Notes: generated from the letters alone by a model not told the origin. Counted from the stretch's first letter, positions 35,145 through 44,116 are shown. The stretch: DNA of 64,000 nt from Haloarcula mannanilytica (GCF_005406125.1 NZ_BIXZ01000003.1:186001-250000); one strand, 5' to 3'. Numbers and translations are program-made.

Positions 35145-36254
35145 ATGCCTGTGAAAATTGGCTACGTCGGTGTCGACCATCACCACCGCGATCCCTACTT
35201 TTCCGTCGCAAGCAGTCTGGACCTCGACGTGACCGCCGTCTGTGAACCCGGGCGTCGCGTCGATGTCGAGACCCTCACTGCGATGGACGAGCGCCCGGAT
35301 GAGGTGACTACTGAGGGACAGAACGTCTCGGATCTCGTCGCGGGCGCGTCCGTATACGAGAACCCACACCGCCTGGTGGCTGAGGCGGATATCGATGTCG
35401 TCTGGATCACATACCGGAGTGACGAGACGCCGGCCATCGTTTCGAGCGCCGTCGACGAGGGCGTTCACGTCGTCAGCGAGAAACCGATCGGTCGAACCGC
35501 CGCGGACCTCGAGTCCATCGCCACGCGGGCGAACGAACGGGGCGTGACTGTCGCACCGACGATGTACTACCGGAAGAATCCGGTCGCAATGGACCTCCGA
35601 GAGCGCGTCCAGAACGGGTTTTTCGGCGATGTCTGGACAGTCGAGGGTCGATTCAACGCGAGTCAACTGTCCTACCGCGACACGACACACTACATCTACG
35701 ACCGCGAAACGAGTCGGGGCGGTGCGCTCCAGTGGGTCGGTCCCCACTGGATCGATATGATGCCGTGGATCCTCGACGACCCCATCGACCGGGTCAACGC
35801 TCAGTTCCACGAGGCCGAAGACGACCCGCACGCGGATGTCGACCTCGGTGGCGTCATGCAGTTCGAAACTGAAGGCGGTACGCTCGGCACATATCACTCC
35901 GGGTACTACCTGAGCGACCGCGGGAAGGACACGCACTTCGGTCTGTACGGAAAGGAGGGCCAGGCGCTCACACCAGTTCATCACGACGCGCTCCAGCACG
36001 AACCGACCATTCCGCTCGAACTGACATCCGAGGACGCCGAGTGGTCCGCAGCGCCCACGCGAACGATCGAGTACGAGTTCACATACGACCGGTTCCCGGC
36101 ATGGGGCGACTTCGTCTATGACTACTTCCAGGCCTTTTTCGAGGGCTACGAGACCGGCGACGTGCCGGCCACCGTCGACGACGCGGTCCAGTTGCTCCGG
36201 GTCCTCGATGCGGCGTACGACTCGGCCGAACGCGATGCGTGGGCCGAGGTATAG
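35145..36254 (+). CDS. Gfo/Idh/MocA family oxidoreductase (second)
   Basis: The 369-residue protein starts MPVKIGYVGVDHHHRDPYF, a Rossmann-like strand with a modified glycine loop, and has GVHVVSEKPIGRTAADLESIA (EKP motif) and a C-terminal domain with SRGGALQWVGPHWIDMMPW (GG....G.H..D). It is divergent from the first oxidoreductase with 165 bases between. The changed nucleotide loop (GVDHHHRD instead of GxGxxG) is unusual. ATG 35145 was preferred to a frame open from 34920 that would overlap the divergent gene. Substrate unknown, probably a sugar-like compound. Confidence 0.87.
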   Translation: MPVKIGYVGVDHHHRDPYFSVASSLDLDVTAVCEPGRRVDVETLTAMDERPDEVTTEGQNVSDLVAGASVYENPHRLVAEADIDVVWITYRSDETPAIVSSAVDEGVHVVSEKPIGRTAADLESIATRANERGVTVAPTMYYRKNPVAMDLRERVQNGFFGDVWTVEGRFNASQLSYRDTTHYIYDRETSRGGALQWVGPHWIDMMPWILDDPIDRVNAQFHEAEDDPHADVDLGGVMQFETEGGTLGTYHSGYYLSDRGKDTHFGLYGKEGQALTPVHHDALQHEPTIPLELTSEDAEWSAAPTRTIEYEFTYDRFPAWGDFVYDYFQAFFEGYETGDVPATVDDAVQLLRVLDAAYDSAERDAWAEV

Positions 36255-36329
36255 AGCGCTTCCTTGAGAATACGGAACCCGAGTCACCGATGCGAGGGAC
36301 CGCAGTGGCCGTCACTGTGTTCGATTATC

Positions 36330-36344
36330 CCGAACTTTAAATTG
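36330..36344 (+). promoter_or_regulatory. BRE/TATA promoter of the IclR gene
   Basis: CCGAACTTTAAATTG, with the TATA core CTTTAAAT centred about 28 bases before ATG 36366, fits a leaderless haloarchaeal promoter. Confidence 0.6.
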
Positions 36345-36365
36345 AGCGCTTCCCATAGAGAGTGT

Positions 36366-37133
36366 ATGGACCGCGAAACTGGGTCAAAAACGCTGCAGAC
36401 CACGGCCACATCCATTGAGATACTGGAGCTCCTCGAGGAAGTCGACGGGGCCGGCGTCAGCGAGATCGCCGAGCGGATGGACCTCCCCAAGAGTACCGTC
36501 CACGGCCACCTCGCTACCCTGGAAACGAAGCAGTTCGTCGTCAAGCGCGGTGACGTGTACTACCTCGGCCCGGAACTACTCCGCCTGGGCAACCAGGTCC
36601 GGACCCGCAAGGAGGGGTTCATCCTCGCCCGGGAGTACACCGAGCGCCTCTTCGACGAGGTTGGCTTCCGGACGACCTTCGCAGTCGAGATGGGGGGCCA
36701 GGCTGTCTTCATTCACACCGCGTCGGGCAATAAGATGGGGTGGGCACACGAGCGACTCGGCAACAGACTCTACCTCCACAACACGGCCGTCGGGAAGGCG
36801 ATGCTGGCGGCCATGCCTCGAATGCGAGTCGAACAGATCCTCGATAACTGGGGGATGCCACAGGAGACTGATCACACCATCACCGACCGGGACGAACTGT
36901 TCGCGGAACTGGCGGAGATACGTGAGCAGGGCTACGCCGTCAACCACGAGGAGAACATCCAGGACCTGTATGCCATCGGCGTCGCGGCGACGGAGCAGTC
37001 CGGGTCCGTCATCGGCGGATTCAGCATCACCGGCCCGAAACACTCCTTCTCGGACTCGACCCGGGAACGACAGCTAGCCGAAGTCCTCACGGAACAGATC
37101 AACGAGTACGAACTCGAACTGTCCCTCGTCTGA
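36366..37133 (+). CDS. IclR family transcriptional regulator
   Basis: The 255-residue regulator has an N-terminal winged helix (SIEILELLEEVDGAGVSEIAERMDLPKSTVHGHLATLETKQFVVKRGDVYYLG) and the C-terminal IclR effector domain (LHNTAVGKAMLAAMP ... YAVNHEENIQDLYAIGVA). IclR proteins sense small carboxylates and control catabolic operons. It sits between the second oxidoreductase and the ABC importer genes, so it probably governs the whole locus. A perfect inverted repeat at 37221-37248 is a candidate operator. Confidence 0.92.
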   Translation: MDRETGSKTLQTTATSIEILELLEEVDGAGVSEIAERMDLPKSTVHGHLATLETKQFVVKRGDVYYLGPELLRLGNQVRTRKEGFILAREYTERLFDEVGFRTTFAVEMGGQAVFIHTASGNKMGWAHERLGNRLYLHNTAVGKAMLAAMPRMRVEQILDNWGMPQETDHTITDRDELFAELAEIREQGYAVNHEENIQDLYAIGVAATEQSGSVIGGFSITGPKHSFSDSTRERQLAEVLTEQINEYELELSLV

Positions 37134-37220
37134 CTCCCAGTCCGGACTCGGATGCGCCCGCTCCCGCCACGCGGTCCACAGCGCTCGTTCGAATTTCCCG
37201 AACATTAAGTTAGAACCCAC

Positions 37221-37248
37221 TATATAACAAATGTACGCTTGTTATATA
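37221..37248. promoter_or_regulatory. Perfect inverted repeat upstream of the importer, candidate IclR operator
   Basis: TATATAACAA (37221-37230) and TTGTTATATA (37239-37248) are exact complements separated by 8 bases. The site lies in the AT-rich spacer between iclR and the solute-binding gene. A second, shorter palindrome GGAACGTTCC occurs at 37316-37325. The spacer 37134-37499 holds no gene. Confidence 0.55.
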
Positions 37249-37466
37249 TTAGCATCTGACCCTCCTTCCGTGGATTTGTCATGAAATATCATTCGATATA
37301 TACGAACGTTAAAATGGAACGTTCCGTCTCGGCGGAACCGTCGCGACTCGAACGTCGGTCACCGATCTAGAGACCAGAGTTGGCCCGAACCGCAGGCTTT
37401 CGGCCGTGAACGGAGCCAAGAGCTGCGATGAAACCATGTGTAAAATACCAATTTCCATTAATAACA

Positions 37467-37479
37467 ATTTTATATAATG
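37467..37479 (+). promoter_or_regulatory. TATA box of the importer operon
   Basis: TTTTATATAATG lies with its centre about 27 bases before ATG 37500, the spacing of a leaderless haloarchaeal transcript. Confidence 0.6.
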
Positions 37480-37499
37480 TATGTGAATGTCCCGACTGT

Positions 37500-38780
37500 A
37501 TGTCTGATAGAGAGCCAACCGCGGCTGAAGAACGAATCATCGACGAACTAGACGCCGTATTACCGGGCGAATTCGACCGGCGGAAGTTCCTGCACGGCAC
37601 CGCCGCAACGATAGGCGCGGCGATGTTCGCCGGGTGTTCCGGCGACGGCGGGGGCGGCGGTGACGGCAGCAGCGGAGGAAGTACTCCGACCGAGGCTTCC
37701 GGCGGCGGGACCACATCGACCGAGGCGAACGGCTTCATGGACGAGACGGATGCCGTCTTCACGACGCCCTGGAAGATAGAGCCGTCGTGGGGACACACGC
37801 ACGTGGCCGAAGGACGAGGGTACTGGGAGGACGCCGGTGTTCCGAATATTGACGGTGTCCGTGGGAACGGCTCGGACACCGAGTCCCAGAACATCGGGAC
37901 TGGTAACAAACCGATGGGCATCGCGTCGATGACCACGGCACTCAGCGTCTACCCCGAGACGGAAAACACCGAAGCGCTGGACATGAGCATGGTCGGTCTC
38001 GCCCGTGGGCGGCCGCTTCTCTCACTCATCTGGCGCAAGGACATGATGGAGAACCGCGAGGATATCGCCGGCAAGACGATCCTCGCCGCGTCCGGGTTCG
38101 CTGCGGCGACGATCCAGGTGTACCCGAACCTCGTTGGCGTCGATCCGAGCGAAGTGACGCTCCAAGAAGGGACCGAAGAGGTCGCCGCGCCGCGCCTCGC
38201 CAACGGCGAAGTCGCCGCAGTCTGGGGGTCCATCGACCTCCTACCCGTCTACCAGCAGGAGGTCGACGCAGAACTGGGCGTCACCCCACTGACGGCCTTC
38301 GGCGGTTTCCCTGGCTTCCCCATCTGGGTGAACAATAGCTGGTACGAAAACAAGGAGAACGCGCCCGAGTTCATGGGCCAGGTCATGACGGGCTACTTCA
38401 AGGCCCTGAAGTGGGGGCTGCTCAACCAGTCGGAGTACCTCGACTACCTCAAGAACGAGGTTAACCAGAACCTCCAGACCTGGACGGAAGACGAACTCAC
38501 GGGCCAGCACGAGGTGAACTGCGCCCAGGCCGTCACGCTCAACATGAAAGACGAAGGCCTCGGCTACTTCACCGAGGACGGCGTCGCCAACGTGCTCGAA
38601 AACGCCGGCCCGGCGCTCGTTGACAATCCCGACGCGCTCCCGTCTGCAAGCGAGATAGTCATCTCGGAGCCCTGGGAGAACACAGAAAAGGTCACGTTCA
38701 CTGACGAGGAGTGGGATCAACTCGGAGAGACAGCCGGTATGATTTGGGACCTATTCGAAGAGGCCGAGGCCAACAACTGA
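37500..38780 (+). CDS. NMT1/TauA-type ABC transporter solute-binding lipoprotein
   Basis: The 426-residue protein begins with a cytoplasmic-looking 30 residues, then DRRKFLHGTAATIGAAMFAGC: a Tat signal with lipobox and lipidated Cys near residue 47, then a Gly/Ser/Thr linker. The mature part resembles NMT1/THI5- and SsuA/TauA-type binding proteins (AGKTILAASGFAAATIQVYPNLVGVDP; EVAAPRLANGEVAAVWGSIDLLP). It captures a solute outside the membrane for the downstream permeases. Start ATG 37500 fits the TATA box. Solutes of this class include sulfonates, nitrate, pyrimidine precursors and aromatic acids. Confidence 0.87.
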   Translation: MSDREPTAAEERIIDELDAVLPGEFDRRKFLHGTAATIGAAMFAGCSGDGGGGGDGSSGGSTPTEASGGGTTSTEANGFMDETDAVFTTPWKIEPSWGHTHVAEGRGYWEDAGVPNIDGVRGNGSDTESQNIGTGNKPMGIASMTTALSVYPETENTEALDMSMVGLARGRPLLSLIWRKDMMENREDIAGKTILAASGFAAATIQVYPNLVGVDPSEVTLQEGTEEVAAPRLANGEVAAVWGSIDLLPVYQQEVDAELGVTPLTAFGGFPGFPIWVNNSWYENKENAPEFMGQVMTGYFKALKWGLLNQSEYLDYLKNEVNQNLQTWTEDELTGQHEVNCAQAVTLNMKDEGLGYFTEDGVANVLENAGPALVDNPDALPSASEIVISEPWENTEKVTFTDEEWDQLGETAGMIWDLFEEAEANN

Positions 38781-38949
38781 AAGTTCACCATCGATGGACC
38801 GACCCTCGCGCGGAAGTGGTCCGCGACCCGCCCCGAATCCCTTCGAGGCGGTGCATCGACGAGCGATTCGACGGCGGTGACGGCCGGAAACAAGTCACTC
38901 TACTAATCAGTTACGCTTATGTGGTGGGAAAAACCATCAACAAATAATA

Positions 38950-39795
38950 ATGAATAACAAAATAGAACAGCAATCCAGAACCGACGACGCTGAGTCGGTG
39001 GATCACACGATTTCGTTCGACAGTGTCGACAAGGTATATGGCGCAGATGCAGTCGCAGAGGAATCCGTGGTCGCGTTGCAAGACATCGATCTGGACGTGG
39101 AACGCGGCGAGTTCGTGTCGGTGGTCGGCCCCTCCGGCTGCGGGAAGACGACGCTGTTACACATGGCTGCAGGCATCCTTGAGCCGACGGACGGCTCGGT
39201 CCAAATAAACGGGGTCGACGTACAGAGTTCACAGCACGAGCGCAAGGAAGTCGGCCTCGTCTTCCAGCATCCGGTCGCTCTCGAATGGCGGACGGTTCGG
39301 AAGAACATCATGCTCCCCGTTCAGATCCTGAAGGAAAACGGGGCTATCGACAAGGACATGAGTCACTACGAGGACCGGGCCGACGAACTCCTCTCGCTTG
39401 TCGGACTGGAAGGGTTCGGTGACGCCTACCCCAACGAACTGTCCGGCGGGATGCAACAGCGGGTCACCATCAGCCAGTCGCTGATCTACAACCCGTCAGT
39501 GCTCCTGATGGACGAACCGTTCGGGTCGCTGGACGCGATGACGAAGGACGAACTCAACCTCGAACTGCTCCGCATCTGGCGCGAGACGGAGAAAACCATC
39601 CTGTTCATCACCCATGATTTGGACGAAGCGGTGTTCCTCTCCGACCGAGTCGTCGTGCTTTCCCCACGCCCGGGTGAGGTCGCAGATGTCATCGACATCG
39701 ATCTCGACAGGCCCCGGGGCGAGGACACTCGGGGCTCCACTCGATTCGTCGAACTGTCTGCTGAACTCCACCAGTACTTCAAGAGCCTGCAATGA
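38950..39795 (+). CDS. ABC transporter ATP-binding protein (SsuB/TauB-like)
   Basis: The 281-residue ATPase has Walker A GPSGCGKTT, Q-loop VFQHPVALEW, signature LSGGMQQR, Walker B VLLMDEPFGSLD and the switch histidine in FITHDLDEAVFLSD. It energises uptake of the ligand bound by the protein at 37500. Between those genes are about 170 bases with an AT-rich stretch before ATG 38950, possibly a second promoter. Its TGA overlaps the next ATG by 4 bases. Confidence 0.93.
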   Translation: MNNKIEQQSRTDDAESVDHTISFDSVDKVYGADAVAEESVVALQDIDLDVERGEFVSVVGPSGCGKTTLLHMAAGILEPTDGSVQINGVDVQSSQHERKEVGLVFQHPVALEWRTVRKNIMLPVQILKENGAIDKDMSHYEDRADELLSLVGLEGFGDAYPNELSGGMQQRVTISQSLIYNPSVLLMDEPFGSLDAMTKDELNLELLRIWRETEKTILFITHDLDEAVFLSDRVVVLSPRPGEVADVIDIDLDRPRGEDTRGSTRFVELSAELHQYFKSLQ

Positions 39796-40640
39796 TCGGG
39801 AACGCCGTGCGAAAACTGGGCAACGGGATCACCGGCGGGGGTCGGTTCAGCTTCGACAACGACAGACTCACCCGCTGGGTGCTCTCCGGATTCGGCCTCG
39901 TCCTACTGCTCGCGTTCTGGGAAGCGGTTACGACGGTGCTGTCGCTTAACCCGAAGTACTTCCCCGGACCGATGGGTGTGGTGAACGAACTCATCCGCAT
40001 CTGGCCGGCTATCGTCGCTGCCCTGCCGAACACGCTCTCGGCCGCGCTGGTCGGGTATCTGCTGGCGCTCGCACTCTCTATCGTCATCGCGATTCCACTC
40101 GTCGCCAGCGACCGCCTCCTGAACGCGCTGATGCCGTTCATCATCGGGACGAACACCGTCCCCCGTATCGCGATGACCCCGCTCGTGATTTACTGGGTTA
40201 GCTTCTACAGCGTCTCGATGCTCTACCTCGCGAACTACGTGATGGCGGTCTGGGTCGCGTTCTTCCCGATGCTGATCGCCGCCATCGACGGGTTCCGGAG
40301 CATCGACGAAGACACCGAGAACATGCTCGAAGTGTACGGCGCGACGACCTGGCAGGAGTTCAAGTACGTTCGGTTCAAGAACGGCCTTCCGTTCATCTTC
40401 GACGGCATGAAAATCGGATTCGTCCTGGCGATGATCGGAGCGGTCGTCGGCGAGTTCGTCAGTGGGACCTTCGGTATCGGCTCACAGGCCGCCTCGGCCA
40501 TCGGCCGGACGAGCATCGCCCGGGCGTTCGCCATCGTCCTCGTGCTTGGGCTGATCAGCACCGGCGTGGTCCTGATTGTCTACCTGATCGAGAGTAAAAT
40601 GATCTTCTGGCGCGAATCGTCGATTATGGGGGACGAGTAA
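39792..40640 (+). CDS. ABC transporter permease (first)
   Basis: The 282-residue protein has six membrane helices and the BPD permease EAA loop (VYGATTWQEFKYVRFKNGLPFIFDGMKIG). It belongs to the SsuC/TauC-type family and pairs with the next permease in a heterodimeric channel. ATGA overlap with the ATPase upstream and one base between its stop and the next start indicate a tight operon. Confidence 0.92.
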   Translation: MIGNAVRKLGNGITGGGRFSFDNDRLTRWVLSGFGLVLLLAFWEAVTTVLSLNPKYFPGPMGVVNELIRIWPAIVAALPNTLSAALVGYLLALALSIVIAIPLVASDRLLNALMPFIIGTNTVPRIAMTPLVIYWVSFYSVSMLYLANYVMAVWVAFFPMLIAAIDGFRSIDEDTENMLEVYGATTWQEFKYVRFKNGLPFIFDGMKIGFVLAMIGAVVGEFVSGTFGIGSQAASAIGRTSIARAFAIVLVLGLISTGVVLIVYLIESKMIFWRESSIMGDE

Positions 40641-40641
40641 T

Positions 40642-41514
40642 ATGTCGGGACTCTCCGAACGGCAGTTCGCGCTGGCCAAGCGGTGGCTCAAGCGCCAGTT
40701 CCCGACGCTGGTTACCGGCGTCCTGTTCATCGTCCTCTGGGAGGGTATCGCCCGAATCATCGGCAACAACCGCATCGTCGCGGACATCGGATATACGGTT
40801 AGTTCCCTGCAGGCGCAGGCCGATACTATTGTCGTGCGTGTCTCAGAGACGTTCTCCTCAGTCGTAGTCGCGTTCATCCTGGCAGTGGTACTGGGTGTCC
40901 TTCTCGGCATGATTATCGCCGAAATATACACGCTCAGGCAGATGACGATGCCGCTCATCATTTTCGCGTACGCCGTCCCGCACCCGGTACTCGCGCCGAT
41001 GTTCATCATCTGGTTCCTCGTTGGCGGCAGCTTCACGCTGTTTACGTTCACCGGTCCGTCGGCGTACATCTTCCCGGCTATGACCGCCGCGGACGCGCAG
41101 ATAGCCATCGGCATCAACGGGGTCAGTACGTTCGGTGCCTGGGTCGGCTTCTTCCCGGTGTTCATCAGCACTATAACCGGGATGAACGAACTCGAAGAGC
41201 GCTACCAGCACCTCGGGACGGTGCTCGGTGCGACCCGCTGGCAGATGGTGAAGTACTTCCGGTTCTGGCGGGCCCTGCCCAACATCGCGAGCAGCATCAA
41301 GTCGACGGTGCAACTCTCCATCGTTGGCGTCATCGTCGCCGAATTCATCGCCTCGTCTTCGGGTATCGGCTACCAGATCATCCTGGCTTGGAAGACCGGT
41401 GACCTGGGCTACATGTTCGGCGTCGTCCTGGTCATCATGCTTGTCTCGTACACGTTCTTCCAGCTCGCGGTCTGGACTGTGAAGTACGTGACCCCGCCGG
41501 GATCGACCACCTGA
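40642..41514 (+). CDS. ABC transporter permease (second)
   Basis: The 290-residue permease also has six helices and an EAA loop (TVLGATRWQMVKYFRFWRALPNIASSIKSTV). Together with the preceding permease, ATPase and binding lipoprotein it completes an importer. Two different permeases instead of one SsuC-type homodimer is a mild peculiarity. The following amidohydrolase gene starts about 100 bases downstream behind its own TATA-like element. Confidence 0.92.
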   Translation: MSGLSERQFALAKRWLKRQFPTLVTGVLFIVLWEGIARIIGNNRIVADIGYTVSSLQAQADTIVVRVSETFSSVVVAFILAVVLGVLLGMIIAEIYTLRQMTMPLIIFAYAVPHPVLAPMFIIWFLVGGSFTLFTFTGPSAYIFPAMTAADAQIAIGINGVSTFGAWVGFFPVFISTITGMNELEERYQHLGTVLGATRWQMVKYFRFWRALPNIASSIKSTVQLSIVGVIVAEFIASSSGIGYQIILAWKTGDLGYMFGVVLVIMLVSYTFFQLAVWTVKYVTPPGSTT

Positions 41515-41617
41515 CGCCATCGGCGGACCCCCTCGCTGAATCTCTCTGCGGGACCGTCACGGGCACGCTGGCTGCCGCATGGGAACCTTTAGGCCGGTGC
41601 GGGTCGACTCATGACCC

Positions 41618-42628
41618 ATGCGGATCGACGTACACACCCACTACCTGCCGGAGCAGTTCGTTGACCTCTTGCTGGACATGGACACCCCCGTGGGTCTCGA
41701 AACGGACGGCGACCGGCTATATATGCGCCACCAGTTCTCCGGGACGGCGAGCGTCGCATCCGGAAACCGCATTCCGGTCAACGAGGGGTTTATCGACCTC
41801 GACGCCCGCCTCGCGTGGATGGACGCGCACAATATCGACCGAACGCTCGTCTCCGTCTCAACGCCAAACCCGCTGGCTTCAGCGTTTACGACCGACCAGT
41901 CGACGCGGCTTATTCACGCTATCAACGACGGCTTCGCGGACGCGGCGGCAGCCTCTTCGGACCGCCTCACCGGGCTGGGCATGCTCCCACTCCGGGACCC
42001 GGAGGCGGCCAGGGCAGAGGTCGACCGAATCGTCTCCACCTCGGGTCTCTGTGGCGTTGCACTCCCGACCGCCCTCCCCGACGGTAAGCTCTCTGCTCCC
42101 GAACTGAAGCCCGTCTTCGACGCCATCGACGACCATGACCTGACAGCATTCGTCCATCCACATGGCAACCGGCTCAGCGAGATGCTTGACGAGACTGAGT
42201 CCTTCCTCAACCCGCTTGTCGTCTTCCCCACTGATACGACACTCCAGGTCGCCCGGCTCATCTACGACGGCTTCTTCGATGACCACGATTTCGATGTTGT
42301 CCTCGCGCATATGGGTGGCGCCCTGCTCCATCTCGCCGGGCGACTCGACCGGGGTCGCCGGGAGATAGACGATCCCGCTGCGCGGCCCGACCGACCCATC
42401 ATCGAGTACTTGCAGGAGTTCTACTACGATACCATCTCGTTTCACCGGCCCGCTTTCACCGCAGCGGTCGAAACGGTCGGCATCGACCACTTCGTGTTCG
42501 GGACGGACTACCCGTTCGACGAGGAGGACATCGACACAGCACTGGCCGACATCAGCGCCGTCGTCTCAGCCGAGGGAGACAGGGAGCGCGTGATGGGAAC
42601 GACCGCGACGGACTTGTTCGACCTGTGA
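41618..42628 (+). CDS. Amidohydrolase 2 family protein, ACMSD-like decarboxylase or hydrolase
   Basis: The 336-residue TIM-barrel enzyme has the metal-binding HTH of MRIDVHTHYLPEQF, the FVHPHGN histidine near residue 180, LAHMGGALLH and FGTDYPFDEED with the catalytic Asp. This is the ACMSD-like subgroup, whose members decarboxylate or hydrolyse aromatic or semialdehyde acids. The site CCTTTAGG near 41586, about 30 bases before ATG 41618, may be its TATA element. Its place at the end of the importer operon suggests it acts on the imported compound. The carbon source is unknown. Confidence 0.85.
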   Translation: MRIDVHTHYLPEQFVDLLLDMDTPVGLETDGDRLYMRHQFSGTASVASGNRIPVNEGFIDLDARLAWMDAHNIDRTLVSVSTPNPLASAFTTDQSTRLIHAINDGFADAAAASSDRLTGLGMLPLRDPEAARAEVDRIVSTSGLCGVALPTALPDGKLSAPELKPVFDAIDDHDLTAFVHPHGNRLSEMLDETESFLNPLVVFPTDTTLQVARLIYDGFFDDHDFDVVLAHMGGALLHLAGRLDRGRREIDDPAARPDRPIIEYLQEFYYDTISFHRPAFTAAVETVGIDHFVFGTDYPFDEEDIDTALADISAVVSAEGDRERVMGTTATDLFDL

Positions 42629-42705
42629 GCGCGACCGTGCAGGCATGGATTTTTACGGGACGAACTGGCTGCGGAGAAACTACCTGCTCCGTACTTGGTG
42701 AACTG

Positions 42706-42900
42706 AACGAAAGAAACGAACGCAACGAATAAAACGAACGCATTGATAGCAACGAGTGTGTTTACCTCAATGATTGTAACGAACAGTTGGTTTTAACTTC
42801 GTCGTAATCCTCTCACCGAGTGAAACGACCGCATCAAACGTGGCGAACTAAACGACCAAAACAACCAAAACGAACGAAACGAACACAACGAGATAAACGA
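42706..42900. repeat. Nine-base-period AACGA array, candidate centromere/operator
   Basis: AACGA starts at 42706, 42715, 42724, 42733, 42751 and 42778 (all multiples of 9 apart), then after a one-base shift in register at 42824, 42851, 42869, 42878, 42887 and 42896. Several missing slots are one base off (AATGA at 42769, AACAA at 42860). The array ends 6 bases before the parA start. The same pentamer with the same period recurs inside the partner gene at 43795-43880. Phased short repeats next to parA are typical of a parS/centromere bound by a small ribbon-helix-helix protein. Confidence 0.75.
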
Positions 42901-42905
42901 AGACA

Positions 42906-43724
42906 ATGGCCGACACCAATACCGCACGAATCACGGTGGCGAATCAGAAGGGAGGCGCTGGGAAGACGACTGACGTTATTCACACAGGCGGGGCGCTAGC
43001 TGCCCGGGGCTACGATGTCCTCCTGGTCGATATCGACTACCATGGGGGGCTCACCTGCTCGCTTGACTACGACGATCTGTACTACGATACCGACCGCACG
43101 ACGCTGTTTGACGTACTCGATTTCGACCAGATGGAGTCGGTGAACGACATCATCGTCGAGCACGAGGAATTCGACATCCTTCCCGCGAGCGAGAAGCTCG
43201 CGAACAACAAGAACATCCAGACCCTGCTTGAAGCGCCGAAAAGTCGGGAACGACTGGAGATGACTCTCGACGAACTCGACAAGGACTACGACTACATCAT
43301 CGTCGACACGCCGCCGTCCCTGAACGTCCTTACCGATAACGCCCTCGTCGCGACCGGGAACGTTGTCATCCCCGTCATTCCCGAGAAGCTCAACGCCAAC
43401 AGTCTCCAGATTTTCGCAAAGCAGCTGAGCTCCCTCGAACAGGCGTACGGAGACATCAATCGGCTCGCGATTGTCTGTAACCGTGTCGAGCAGAACGCCG
43501 AACACCGCGACACTATCGAGGAGATCAAGTCGGCGTACTCACTCCCAGTGTTCGAGATTCCGAAGCGGACCGATCTCTCCCAGTCAATTGGCGAGGGGGT
43601 GTCCGTCTTCGGCTTCGGGAAGGAGAACAAGCGCGTCGAGGATGCACGCGACCTGTTCAACGATATCGCCGACCTGTTCGACGAGACGTTCGAGAAGACC
43701 GCGCCTGAAGAGGTGGAAGCATGA
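42906..43724 (+). CDS. parA: ParA family partition ATPase
   Basis: The 272-residue protein has the deviant Walker A of ParA, NQKGGAGKTTDVIHTGG, switch/Walker B LLVDIDYHGG, and YIIVDTPPSLN. ParA binds DNA and ATP and segregates plasmid or chromosome DNA by interaction with a centromere-binding partner. The variation GKTTDVIHTGG in place of GKTTTAVNLG is familiar in haloarchaeal plasmid ParA proteins. Its stop overlaps the start of the next gene (ATGA), the classic parA-partner organisation. It sits among chromosomal genes, so it may mark an integrated plasmid or other element. Confidence 0.92.
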   Translation: MADTNTARITVANQKGGAGKTTDVIHTGGALAARGYDVLLVDIDYHGGLTCSLDYDDLYYDTDRTTLFDVLDFDQMESVNDIIVEHEEFDILPASEKLANNKNIQTLLEAPKSRERLEMTLDELDKDYDYIIVDTPPSLNVLTDNALVATGNVVIPVIPEKLNANSLQIFAKQLSSLEQAYGDINRLAIVCNRVEQNAEHRDTIEEIKSAYSLPVFEIPKRTDLSQSIGEGVSVFGFGKENKRVEDARDLFNDIADLFDETFEKTAPEEVEA

Positions 43725-44116
43725 CCGACGGTTGGGGCGACGCTTCCGGCATCGAGGGCAACTACGAAGAAGACGATGCGGTCGATTCCGACGAAACGAG
43801 TGAGGTGAGTGAAACGGTTGAAACCAGTTCATCGACCGAAACGACCGAATCGAGTTCAACGAGCGAAACGAGCGAAACGAAGACGAACATCAAGGACGAA
43901 TGGAACGGGCGGACGATATACATACCCGACGATGTCCTCGACGAGATGGAGGATACCTACCTCGAATCCCAGCTGAAGCTCCGCAAGGCGGGCCAGGACG
44001 AGTTCAAGAAGAACCGCCACTTCTACCCGCTACTCGTGCAGTTCGGTGTTGAAGCGCTCTCTGAGGCGGATCCTGAGGAAATCCAGACGCGGCTTTCGGA
44101 ACTCGGCGACGAATGA
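43721..44116 (+). CDS. Probable centromere-binding partner (ribbon-helix-helix-like), with Ser/Glu/Thr-rich N-terminus
   Basis: The 131-residue protein has an acidic Ser/Glu/Thr-rich region (about 25-50, repeats of S-E-T) and a C-terminal domain beginning RTIYIPDDVLDEMEDTYLESQLKL, a strand followed by helices that resembles ribbon-helix-helix DNA-binding proteins such as ParG or omega. Length, position after parA and the ATGA overlap support a partner role. The DNA that encodes the S-E-T region contains phased AACGA repeats. I infer it binds its own upstream array, and possibly sites within its own gene. Confidence 0.7.
   Translation: MTDGWGDASGIEGNYEEDDAVDSDETSEVSETVETSSSTETTESSSTSETSETKTNIKDEWNGRTIYIPDDVLDEMEDTYLESQLKLRKAGQDEFKKNRHFYPLLVQFGVEALSEADPEEIQTRLSELGDE
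43795..43880. repeat. AACGA array inside the partner gene
   Basis: AACGA at 43795, 43840, 43858, 43867 and 43876, with one-mismatch copies at 43813, 43822, 43831 and 43849, all on the 9-base period of the upstream array. Because nine bases are three codons, the DNA motif yields the S-E-T tripeptide run. Confidence 0.65.

Noticed and set aside
35008-37215. Shared TCCCGA..TTAA motif at three places in the catabolic locus, first taken for an operator
   Set aside because: At 36330 it fits a BRE/TATA promoter for iclR, and the copy near 35008 gives a TATA box on the opposite strand; similarity is explained by promoters.
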